DNA of 64,000 nt from Chrysaora quinquecirrha (lineage: Eukaryota; Cnidaria; Scyphozoa; Semaeostomeae; Pelagiidae), in assembly GCA_014526335.1 (NCBI GenBank), contig JACTAT010000010.1, positions 800,290 to 864,289 on the forward strand, in the 5' to 3' direction. Numbering within the stretch: the first letter of the stretch is position 1; each line of letters opens with the position of its first letter. The translations under genes were made by a program, and so were the position numbers. Below are positions 27,501 to 39,500 of the stretch, in pieces. The notes under the pieces were generated by a model. It was not told where the DNA came from. It searched no databases and was given only the letters and a program-made list of their open reading frames with translations.

Positions 27501-30500
27501 TGTTATGGCCCAGTTGTCATATCATAATTTGCGATAGATGATGGTTTGCTCAAACTACGTATTTCTGAGGAACTCAGAAGGCTTTGACTCAGCTTTGCTG
27601 ACCATGGACACACCCAATTTTAAGGACGGGGAGATGAAACGGACTGAATTTACATTTAATATTATTACCAAATATTAAAAAGATTTAGACTAAAATCGAG
27701 GCATCGCATGCCCACTGTGAATTGCTTATGTTGGATGGCTGATATTTTGTTTGTTTGTTTTATGTTTAATCCCTTTCTAACTTCAACAAGAAAGATCAAG
27801 GAACTCGTTTGAGACATTCGACAGAAAGGTTTTCAGCACTTGGAAACCCTCTGTGAACTTTAAGGCTCAAAATTAACAAAATAAACATCAAATAAAAACT
27901 AAGAAAAAGTTCCGTACCATAACACTTTTTGGATTTTACAATTTGCATACGCTAAACTCACCCTTGCAAACATGAACACATATTTCCGGAATCCAAAAAC
28001 AAAGGCAGATGAAAAATGAAAAACGTTTGATAGCTTGTAAATTCAGCAAAACTAAAACAAGGTTTTGGAAAAAATAAAATACCAGGAAACTTGAGAATTA
28101 GCGGGTATCCGCACACCACCAATTCTTCGCACATTGCATAAGTTATCTATAACCTATTTCCTTTTTAATCGATATCATCAGCATAATTACCAATTTAAAA
28201 TTTTAAAATTGCGCTACCACATATCATTACTCGTTTTCAAAAACATCATCAACATGAAATCTCTTAATCTCCAGTCGAAGACGAAAATTCGGAAGATAGG
28301 TTGATATCTTAATTCTTACGGGTTCTTTGAAAAAGACTGACTTTTTATTTTGAACGAGTAGGTCTGCTTTGAGTTTATAAATACCATGTTTTACGTAGTA
28401 CAACTGTTTTAACGCCAAGGCCATATTTGGTCATAATTGCGGTTAGTCTCTCGGGTCCATGCCCCCTACATCCTCCGTTGCGTATTGGACCATGCTGTCC
28501 ATCCGCCTTCCTTGTCTTCACAAATTGTTAGGGTTCTGCCTACATTACTTTTCGTTCCGAAGTTACAGTCAAGATTAGTCGTATTAGCATCATGCCTCCA
28601 GCCAAGTCAAAGCGGATTGGCAATGAGCAACAACGCTCTAGGGAATCTGATAGCAAGAAATCCTATGAAGATTGGTGCCGCCTTGCTAGAGACACTCTAC
28701 GTCTTCGAGCTGCAAAATATGGCCTACCGACAACAGGAGGAAGAAACATACTCGCATTACGTCTGCTGCATTATTTCCACCCTGGGGCAGAAAACAACTC
28801 AGCTTCGTCAGTTAGATCTACAAGCCCAGAACCAGAGCGTACATCATCAAATGAATCAGATGTTGTCCAGCTATCTAGGCAGGATTTACGGGCCTTGATC
28901 CAAGAAGAAATCAGAGGCAGCGGAAGAATTTCAACAAGCGACAACACTGTTAGGCCTGTGTCTTCAATACAGAATGCCCCTCTATCTCCAGCTTCCGTTA
29001 TTGCGGAGCCAAATGAGCTTCCCCTGGAGCCATCAAATGCAAATTCAGCACCTATCCAGTCCTTGCAGACCAGCTCACTCCAAGCAGGTAATTCAAATGC
29101 GCCGATTTTCTACTCAAGTATTAATAACCTACCCCCAATGTCCCAGAAGACCATAAAAGCTTTAAAAAACCAGGAATACATCGAATTTCACTCGCTGCTA
29201 ACTAGCTCCCTTTATGATTCAGCTATAAACCCAGGCCAAAACATTGCTGTCAAAGTTACTGATAATGACAGTATTTCCCTCACCACCACAAACAAGAAAA
29301 GTCAAAAGATATCCAACTTTCAGTCCTGGCTAGAAGCTTGGAACATCTTCATTCGGGGGATGGTCCACTTTCACCCTTCAAAGGCAACTGAGCTTCTGGC
29401 CTACCAGGAGTCAATCTGCTTCTTTGCCCGCAATTACAACTTTCATCAGTGGCATAGTTATGATATTGCATTTCGTATGACAATGGCCATAAATAAGTCT
29501 TTGTCCTGGGCAAGAATAGACGAATATGCATTGACAAAGTTCCTCAGAGCCCCTCAAAATACGTCAACCAACCCTACCTGTTATAAATGCTCACAACCAG
29601 GCCATTATGCAAACAACTGCCCAAATGAGTCTTTTCGTCCCCAAACCTTTCGCAACCCAACAAGTCAAAATTTCAACAGGCCACAGTTTCTCTACACTAA
29701 CAACAGCGCAACTAACAACAGCCAAAGAACCAGCACAGAGAGGTGCAGATTTTTCAACACTGGGGCCTGTAGAAACGATCAATGCCCCTTCAAACACATG
29801 TGCAACAGATGCGGAGGCCCTCACGCAGGAACATTATGTAAACGAGCTGAAAATAAACTTTAATCCCATTCCTAGGGATCCAATTACACCTATCAAGATT
29901 GATCAATTGTCGTTAGAACTCATCGATTATCCTGATAAGGCAAAAGCAAATAACTTATTATGTAGCTTAACAAATGGTTTTAAAATTGGTTATAAGGGTC
30001 CAGACTTTTTCAATATTACAAAAAATTTGAAGTCTGCTGCAGATAATCCCACAGCGATAGCAGATAATATACTCATTGAACTCAAAGCAGGCCGGGTTGC
30101 AGGCCCATTTACTTATTCACCCTTCCCAGATTTACGTACGTCACCCATTGGTATAGTACCCAAGAAGGAAGCCGGTAAATTTCGAATTATAACAGACTTA
30201 TCTTCTCCGAAAGGTCTTTCAATTAATGACTTCATCGATGATTCCGAGGCAACAGTTAATTTTAATCATTTTGACGAGGCCGTGAATATTGTATCAACCC
30301 TTGGTTCTGGAGCCCTAATGGCTAAAGTTGATATAAAGAGCGCGTTTAGAATTTGCCCAGTGCACCCAGATGATTGGCATTTACTGGGGTTTTCGTTTAT
30401 GGATTATATTTTGTTGATCTTTGCTTGCCATTTGGCCTAAGGTCATCTGTTAATCGCTTTACTCAACTTGCTGAAGTCTTGTTATGGATTATGAAACACA

Positions 30501-33500
30501 ATTATAACATTATTGATAGTACACATTATTTGGATGATTTCTTCCTAGCTGGCCCCCCGGATTCCTCATTGTGTTCCGATCGTTTGCATACGACTATACG
30601 CATTTTCAACAAACTAGGCGTACCTCTGGCCCCAGATAAGATTGTGGAACCGACGAAATCGATAACTTATTTAGGTATAGAGATAGTCAGCGAGCAAATG
30701 CAGCTGAAACTACCAGCTGATAAACTAAAAGACACACTGTCATTGTTGCATTCGTGGTCGTCAAAAAAGAAATGCACTAAGCGTGAGTTGTTATCGTTAA
30801 TCGGGAAACTGTCATTCATATGTATCGCCGGCTGATAGATTTATCAACCTCAGTGCAGAAATTAAGCCATCATATTTCCCTAAACAAACCAGCACGTGAA
30901 GATATCAGCTGGTGGATCGAGTACCTCCCTACTTGGAACGGGAAATATTCCATCTTGGACAAGAACATCACATACTCCCCGGACATCAATCTATTCACGG
31001 ACGCCTCAGGCTTGGGTTTCGGGATATTCTTTGATGGCAAGTGGATCGCTTGTCCGTGGCCTGACCATTCACAATCAAAATCAATTCAGTGGAAAGAGAT
31101 CTTCCCGATATGGGTAACTTGTTTCATCTGGGCCAAATCGTTTCACAAAAAGCGTTTATTGTGTCACTGCGACAACGAGGCAGTTGTAAAAATTTGGTCT
31201 ACAGGCTCTTGCAAGTCTGCGGATATATCCAGCTTACTTCGAAAAATGTTTTTCTAACTGCGACGCATGAATTCACGTTGAATATAAAGCACATTCCGGG
31301 GGTTCAAAATAGCATCGCTGATAGCCTTTCTCGTTTGCAGATGCAAAGGTTTCGTCAGTTAGCACCTACAGCCGAAACGGTTGCAACTCAAGTTCCACAT
31401 CAGGTATGGAATTGTTAAAATTAGATATGCAGTTCCTACAACGCATGTCAATCTCAACATCAAGCAGACGCACTTATGAGCAAGGCCAGCGAGCATTTCA
31501 AGACTTTTGTGAAAGATTCCAATTGGTGCCCTACCCGCTTCAGGAGTACTCAATGCGCTTATTCACCACCTTCTTGGCAAGTTCCGTCAGCTATAAAACC
31601 ATTCAAACGTATCTTGCAGCATTACGTCACCGGCATATTGAACTAGGCTATAGATCTGAATTTCAAAGTATGCACCAATTACGCCAGCTCCTTAGGGGTA
31701 TAAAACGAACAAAGGGTCCTTCCACGAGAGGCAAACGGCTGCCAATTACAATACACCACATGAAGATCCTCAAAGAGAACTTGAGAGCATCGGAAATGAA
31801 TAACTATGATCAAGTCATGCTATGGGCAGCATTCACAACAGCGTTCTTCGGTTTTCTCCGTTCTTCTGAATTTTGCTCGCCGAATAAAGATCATTATGAT
31901 ATTCAATCTACGTTATTAGTTCGCGACATCAAGCTCTTGGCAACCGAAGCCGTTATAACACTGAAAATCTCAAAGACAGACCCATTTCGAAATGGTCAAG
32001 AGATCCGTCTAGCAGCATCTGGAACCAGTATCTGTCCTCTTCGCGCATTACAACATCATCTGCAAAACTGTACGGAAAGTTCCAAACCAGCCTTCATGTT
32101 TAGTGATAACTCTTACCTTACACGTCAAACCTTATCAGATATACTTAAACAATTACTTAAAACTTCCAACATTATAGGTCAATACTCTTCCCATAGTTTT
32201 CGTATTGGTGCGGCCACAACAGCCGCAGCAGCCGGGACGCCAGACTGGCTGATTAAGTCCCTTGGTCGCTGGTCAAGTGACTGTTACCAGCAGTATATAA
32301 GAACCCCCATATCGTCTATACACTCGATCCCTAGTATCTTAGCTACAACTACAGCTATTCCCAGCCGCCCATGGAGCGCCTACTAACTCACAGCAGTGGT
32401 CGGGGTCAATTTTGGCGTCATTTGGCGTTATGGTCGCATATTCGCGACTTCCTTCTCGGCATCTTACTAGATTCAGTCCGCTTTATTTCATCATCACGGT
32501 ATGCCCTATGTAGCTGCAGTTTAGTCCGGCAAGAATGAATTCCGAAGTGTTGTTATTGTATATATATATTAGCTTATCGTTTTGTTTAGTTCATGTACTC
32601 GCGTGAGATAATTATACTCAGCGAGAAATATGTATACTTCAACGACGAGGAATCCCTACTCGCTAGGAAACTCTACTAGCGTGGAATCCCTACTCGGCGT
32701 TGATGCCCCGTATATCACTAGTTTCTTATGTATACTTCAACGACGAGGAATCCCTACTCGCTAGGAAAATCTACTAGCGTGGAATCCCTACTCGGCGTTG
32801 ATGCCCCGTATATCATTAGATTGTTATGTTGTTTAAATATATTGTGTTTCGTTAATACGACCCCAATACCGCCACTGCTGTGTCTTTTCTTCGTTGCATC
32901 TAGAGGCTTTACATTATTACCAGTCGGTAGGCAATGTCTAGCAACGCATTTACCAGGTACCCTTATTAGGCTAGGTTCATTGATTGCACCGGTTGCCTGG
33001 TGGCCGCTAGGCGTTAATACCATGTTTTACGTAGTACAACTGTTTTAACGCCAAGGCCATATTTGGTCATAATTGCGGTTAGTCTCTCGGGTCCATGCCC
33101 CCTACATCCTCCGTTGCGTATTGGACCATGCTGTCCATCCGCCTTCCTTGTCTTCACAAATTGTTAGGGTTCTGCCTACATTACTTTTCGTTCCGAAGTT
33201 ACCCTCTCCCACCCACCCTATTCGTTACCCTCTACCCCAATGGGTCGTATTAGTCGTTATGGTCGCATATTCGCGACTTCCTTCTCGGCATCTTACTAGA
33301 TTCAGTCCGCTTTATTTCATCATCACGGTATGCCCTATGTAGCTGCAGTTTAGTCCGGCAAGAATGAATTCCGAAGTGTTGTTATTGTATATATATATTA
33401 GCTTATCGTTTTGTTTAGTTCATGTACTCGCGTGAGATAATTATACTCAGCGAGAAATATGTATACTTCAACGACGAGGAATCCCTACTCGCTAGGAAAC

Positions 33501-36500
33501 TCTACTAGCGTGGAATCCCTACTCGGCGTTGATGCCCCGTATATCACTAGTTTCTTATGTATACTTCAACGACGAGGAATCCCTACTCGCTAGGAAAATC
33601 TACTAGCGTGGAATCCCTACTCGGCGTTGATGCCCCGTATATCATTAGATTGTTATGTTGTTTAAATATATTGTGTTTCGTTAATACGACCCCAATACCG
33701 CCACTGCTGTGTCTTTTCTTCGTTGCATCTAGAGGCTTTACATTATTACCAGTCGGTAGGCAATGTCTAGCAACGCATTTACCAGGTACCCTTATTAGGC
33801 TAGGTTCATTGATTGCACCGGGTTGCCTGGTGGCCGCTAGGCGTTAACTATCATACCAGGCATAAAATACCACTACAGTAGTTCGTATCCACCACAACAA
33901 GCACAAAAATACCACAATATCAAGCACAATAACCCGACACATCAAGCATTATATAACTCACAAAAGAAGTGCTTATCAGCAACAGTACTCAAAATTTACC
34001 AACACATCAAGCATATTAACTAATGACAAAAATAGTAATAACCCATCACAGAAGTGCTTTACACACCACAATACGAGAAAAATGCGACCACAGTTGTGTG
34101 CAACCACCACAGTAGTGCGCATAGATTCGCTAACGCGAATTCAGAAAAGTAAGTAACTGTTAGTTCAATTTTTACTGGGCAAACATTTCGATGTTCTTGA
34201 CCGAAAGGGGAAGTTTTTCGCTATCTCGGTAAGCATATTACCTATGTAGTTGAGACTATGCAAAAGTACACACCTTCCCTTTTTGATTCACATTTTACTG
34301 AAAATGAGGTTAATTTGGGCATTTTGCTGTCTAACTTTTATAATATGAAGGCCAGATAATTAAGGCAGAATCCATGAATCTTCCCAAGATATTCTGGCTT
34401 AACAGACAGCACTAATCGGAGCTAGGCTAGCTTGGGCCAGAAATGGGGCTAAAGAGGCTTAGGATATCGATCCTCAAGGCTGATTTTTTGCAAATCTATC
34501 ACCAATATATCTGAACCGTTCCAGCCTGGTAAACGAAAGAGGATTTTAGAGGAAATGTCACTTAAAGATTGTAGCATCTGTAAATAAATATCTCGGCATC
34601 ATTTGTAAATTGCAATTAGTTCAATGCACTCGTACCATAAACGGTACATTTGCTGAAGAAGAAAGGCTAAATTTTTCAGAATTCCAGGCAGAAAAGCCAT
34701 GCTCATGTGTATAATACTTAAGCTAGACAAATGGTAGACTGTTTCAACAAAATGATTTCAGAACCGATTAAAACTAGCTGGGGGTGTTTTCCTGTCATAC
34801 AACCTTTATATCAGAACCATTTGGGCCTATTACAGATAATCATTGGTTCTCCTATGCGGGTGTTTTCTTTTACCTGGACTCCAAGAAGAGTTGAGGAAAA
34901 ATAAGAACAAGGAAGCAGATCTTCTATAATCGTCACCATCATCCAAAAGACATCTTCTTCGTGAAGAAATAACAATAGGGAGGCAACAATCTAAAAAAGC
35001 AAATAACTTTTGAATTAAACAAAGCGGGATGCCAAGATAAAAATTCTTAACACGACATCAATTCATGTCAGTTAAATAGATAACAAGAAACATGGAATGT
35101 TCATATACCAAAGTTGAAGACAAATAAAAACTGGCAAAAGATACATGTTAAACAAATTCAACTTTACCATCCCAACTCCTTGGCAATATCCAATGTCAGG
35201 GTACAGCCATGCAACAGCCATAAGAATTCGTTTGAGCTTTGCGGTACCAATGCTTTCATTTGATTGGAAGCAAGCATTTGATGGCATTGTTCTGCATAAG
35301 TCCTACAACATTTAATCGTGCATAAAATCTAGTTAAAAATATGTTGACTGGATTTATTTTTAGAAAAGCATGTAAGCCATGATCTCCGGATAACTAATCC
35401 ATTACAAATTCCGAAGGTTAAAACAACTAATTATGACATTAAATCTTTAAGTTTTCAAGGGCCCAAAATCTGAACTCTCTTCCAGCTGAAATCAAGTCAG
35501 CCAGAAATAACAAAGAGTTCAAGAAGCTGATAAAACATGGTTCTTAAATAAAAATGCACATGTTCGTTCTGCAATAAATGATTCTTTGATGCAATCTATG
35601 AAGTTGCTTCATGTTAGTGTGAATTAGTGTTTATCACTATTGTATTAAACTAACGTTAAATAAGGTGTACAATTACAATTACAACAAAAATCTAAAACAT
35701 AGGGGGGGCCCTATAGGCATGTTCGAAGAATGAATCTGGTTAATTACTGGTTAAATGCTAATTTTTGTCAAATCATAAGAGACTTTTGTCGCTAGGCACA
35801 ACGATGGTGCTAATGATTACGACGATCATGGTGGAGGTTATGAGGATGAGGGATGGTTGTGGTGGTGGTGATAGGGGTGGTCATGTTGATGGTTGCAGGG
35901 GTGGTTGTGGTGATGGTGCCGTTCCCTTAGGTCTTGCCACAGCCACACCGTCAATGGTAGTGATGGTAATCATGATGATGATGATGATTTTTATTATTGT
36001 CATTGTTATTATTATTATTATGACAACTTTCATGGTGAGGATGATAATGGGTGACGATTTGTGTTGAAAACTGTTTTGAAATTGCCGCTCTTAGCCAAGA
36101 CTCTGATCAATGTTGAGAATGCATGAAATGTCATTTACGAAACCAAGGTGGCAAAGTTCCATGACGTAAACAACGATGAGTTATGCAATTAAAACTGTGT
36201 GAGAAGAACAATTGTCACATGACCCCAGATTAACAAAAGTGCTTGCAGGCCGCGACTGTGAATAACTAACCGAAAATTGCGCATCAAAGATCCAAACAAT
36301 GGCTCTAATGGTATTCTTGGGATGCTTAGTATTTTTTAATTTTTTCAATTGTTTAAGCATTGGATAGTGAGTGATACTCCACCCACACCAATATGTTCGG
36401 ATTCTTCGAACATAAAAATGTTCCACACTTTTGTGTTGCCGTTTGTAAAAAGAATCATTGGATACTTTGCCATAGCTTAACAAAAGGCCCGCACTCATCA

Positions 36501-39500
36501 CCCTAAACTAAGTTGAAAATTGGTTGAACAAGGTATTTTACGCAAGCTCACTTCTTAATTCTTTCAGGGAAATGGTACAGGAAGCAAGCATCGTTGCTTG
36601 AAGCAAGCATCTGTTCAAGAGATTTTCTAACAGATACCAACAGGTTCATTCTCTTGCATCTCTAGGAAGTTTTGAAATAATATTATTTTTATGTACTTAT
36701 GTACATGCGACAAGCAGGTCTAGTTTAAAAAGAAAATCAGGAGAATGAATTTAAGAAACACCACGAAGGCATTTCCAAATTCATGAATTGTTTCTGCTCG
36801 AATTCTCAAAAACATTAAAATACTGGAAATCTTGTATAAATCGAAAAATAAAGATTCTATCATCAAAAACTGAGATTTGAAGAAAAATAACCGGTTTATT
36901 GGGATAGCTATACATCAATTGGCTTCACTGATAATGATATCCGATTTAATGACTTACGATTATACGTAGTGCGGAAAAAGCACAGTATGTGATTTTCACT
37001 CGATTTCAAACGATTCTGAATGGAAAAATGAACCATGAAACAGTTACACTTAAAGCAATAGCAAGCAAATGATTACAAAACGTGTCTGGAAAGACATAAA
37101 ATTTCTCAAGCATTTACTTTTTCAATTTGGTTGAGAGGTATTGAAGTATCGTCATTGCACTTCTTGCAAATACGCTAAAAAAACAACAGAGCGTCAAATA
37201 GACAAGACCTTTTCTAAAGTAAGAAAAGAAACTCAAAGATGAAGGAGATTATTACTCGAGCACTTTGAAAGCAGCTGAAAAGAAGGGAAGACGAGTTAGT
37301 GTACCTTGTAGGAAAGTTTAGAAGCCAATTTCTTTTTCCGAGCTCCTGAGATCCTTGGCCAAAGCTAAAGAAATGAAAATTAATTAAAATGAGGGGATTA
37401 AAAGGATAAATCATGTCCTTCTTTAGCTTTTCCCTAAAGGGCTTGTCCAGTGAAATTTCTTTCTTCTTTCAAAAATTGTAACTCTGCGTCCTGATCCCAA
37501 ATTTGCAGTTTCACAGAACAGATTGGAAACGGTCCTTAATAAGCGTGAACAAAATTAGCAAGTCAAGCGTTAAGTTGCAACATAACGGAGAAGCTGGACT
37601 TTCTTCTTCGCTCTGATGCAAAAGCAGTTTTGCACTATGATAGATTTCTAAAGACCTTGTAGGTAAAAATTGGCTGTCATAATAATGGCTGTCAAGATGA
37701 AAAAATTATAGACTAATTCTATCCTGAAATTTTACTGATAAAAGAAATGTGGTGGATAATGTTTACTAATTGTTTATCCTCTGTAACACTGAAGGCAATA
37801 TTTCTGAAATGTTTCCTTTAAATGTATATTGCAATCTTTTCTGAACGAAAAGCTTTGACAAATTTTTTTACAAGATATATCAGCGAGTAGACAATTTTAC
37901 CAAGCTCTTCCAAAATTTGAGAGATATTCAGTATCTTCTTGGCATCAAAAAAAACTGCCAAGACAATTTTCAATGCTTACAGTAAAAACCCGGAAATAAC
38001 AACCAGTCGTCTAAGAACCAAAAAAGTCAAAATCACTTGACCTATAAACTTAAAATGACCAAACCTTGCGCATAATGACTTGGAGATTATTGGGATCACT
38101 GCCTGGATGTCCACTGTTCAAGCCTGTCCACTTTTTGGGGCTTTTGTATTCCTCATCCCTTTGATATTTGGAGAAAATTTAAGAACCACTAAGACACTGG
38201 CTCCTAATTTTTGGTTCTTATTTGCGGGTTTTTACTGTATAAAACGGTTCGAAAGTAAGAATCTTTCAGTACTGCTGGATTTTCTCAGTTTCCTATAAAA
38301 ATTAGTGTATATAAGATTTAAACGTTCTTTATACCATTTAAACGGTGTCTTTCAACTGTGATTGCTCATAATATCTTGGAAACTTCAACATTGTTAAAAA
38401 AAACCAACCGAGGCTACAAACTTTCAAGGAACTATCATTCGAAACAGCAACCTCAGAAAAATTTTATGCACACAAACCTTTTAAGTACCTGAATGCTAGA
38501 CTTACATGTATCCTCATGCTATGCGGTATTCCACAATATACCAATTCCCTCAGTTTCTCTGATTTCGGTAATGACCTGACCTGATGAAATAAAAGAAGGA
38601 AACAGATTAAATAAATAGGACCAATAACTTTTTCATAAATCGAGCAGTATCAAAGACCAAGGGTACATTTGCACGCGTTGAATGCGTCGATTTGTAGAAG
38701 CTTCACTCTAACTGAAATTGTAACGTATGCTTCTTATTGCTTGAAGTAATAAAACGTCTAAACGTTTAAACGGTTTGTAGATAACAGTGTGGTAAAACGG
38801 TGTGTTAAGGTCAAATTAACGCTATTTTTTCTCAACATTCGTTAATGATAAGATTTTCATGTACAGAATCTTTAATGTCCCCCTAAATTTAGCTTATATT
38901 TTTTGCCCCCCTTTATCACATAAAAATTCTTCATTGTCCTGCATGATTTCCTCTGACCCCCCATCCGGCATTAATAATGACTGGTCCCTCGAATGCTGAA
39001 TGCATCGAAAATAATTTAATGGAGGTGGACTACTTAGAGCCCGAAACTTGACAGCCTAGCACAAAATCTTGCAGCTTCAAGGAAGGAGGTTGAGAAGTTG
39101 ACGCTGTGTTAGTCAGGTTTGATTCTTTAAGCAAGGAAGAAGTGAGGTGTTATACTGGCATTGAAGAACAACATTGGAAGCAGTTGTTGATATTATTGAA
39201 TCATTTTAGCCGTTACAGTATTGGATTGGAAAAACTGCGAATTCGGTGCAGACCAGTGCAGACTGGCTGTTAATTTTCATGATCAAACTTAGCATTGATT
39301 TGCCATATTTTGATTTGGTCAAAAGATACTCTGTCAGCAAAATAATTATATAGAAGGTTTTTCTGATTTACTTGAATTCAATGCATGAGTCTTTGGCAAC
39401 TAGTTACAGCAATTACAAGCACAGACTAACTACGAAATACTTCATTGGTGAGGCTGCCGATTCGGCAATTACATTTGTAAGCAAGATACCCAGGAATCAT

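Larger units (their letters stand above)
28380..33847 (+). mobile_element. Ngaro/PAT-type tyrosine-recombinase retrotransposon, full length
   Basis: 5.5-kb element in the large SGSM3 intron, opposite to the host gene. Order: A1 repeat, gag, RT-RNase H, tyrosine recombinase, then B1-A2-B2. Such split direct repeats together with a tyrosine recombinase mark the Ngaro/PAT branch of DIRS-order elements, which are thought to integrate through a circular DNA intermediate without target duplication. No methyltransferase-like ORF was seen, again fitting Ngaro rather than DIRS1. Only the pol frame is broken. A1 and A2 look identical and B1 and B2 differ by one base, so insertion was probably recent. 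Confidence 0.9.

Noticed and set aside
28227..28424. Minus-strand ORF containing STYLPNF, considered as the missing TBC exon
   Set aside because: Only a chance YLP match; no LHWFLTxF motif follows, there are no suitable splice sites, and part of it overlaps the A1 repeat of the retroelement.
28437..28898. 153-residue ORF starting in the A1 repeat
   Set aside because: It overlaps gag in another frame; its first part recurs at 33073-33342 only because A1 and A2 are copies.
32728..33847. ORFs of 89-106 residues near the right end of the retroelement
   Set aside because: They lie in the B1, A2 and B2 repeats, and the same peptides recur because the repeats do.
36181..36501. 106-residue minus-strand ORF between SGSM3 exons 7 and 8
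   Set aside because: It does not continue the protein, and exons 7 and 8 join in phase without it.
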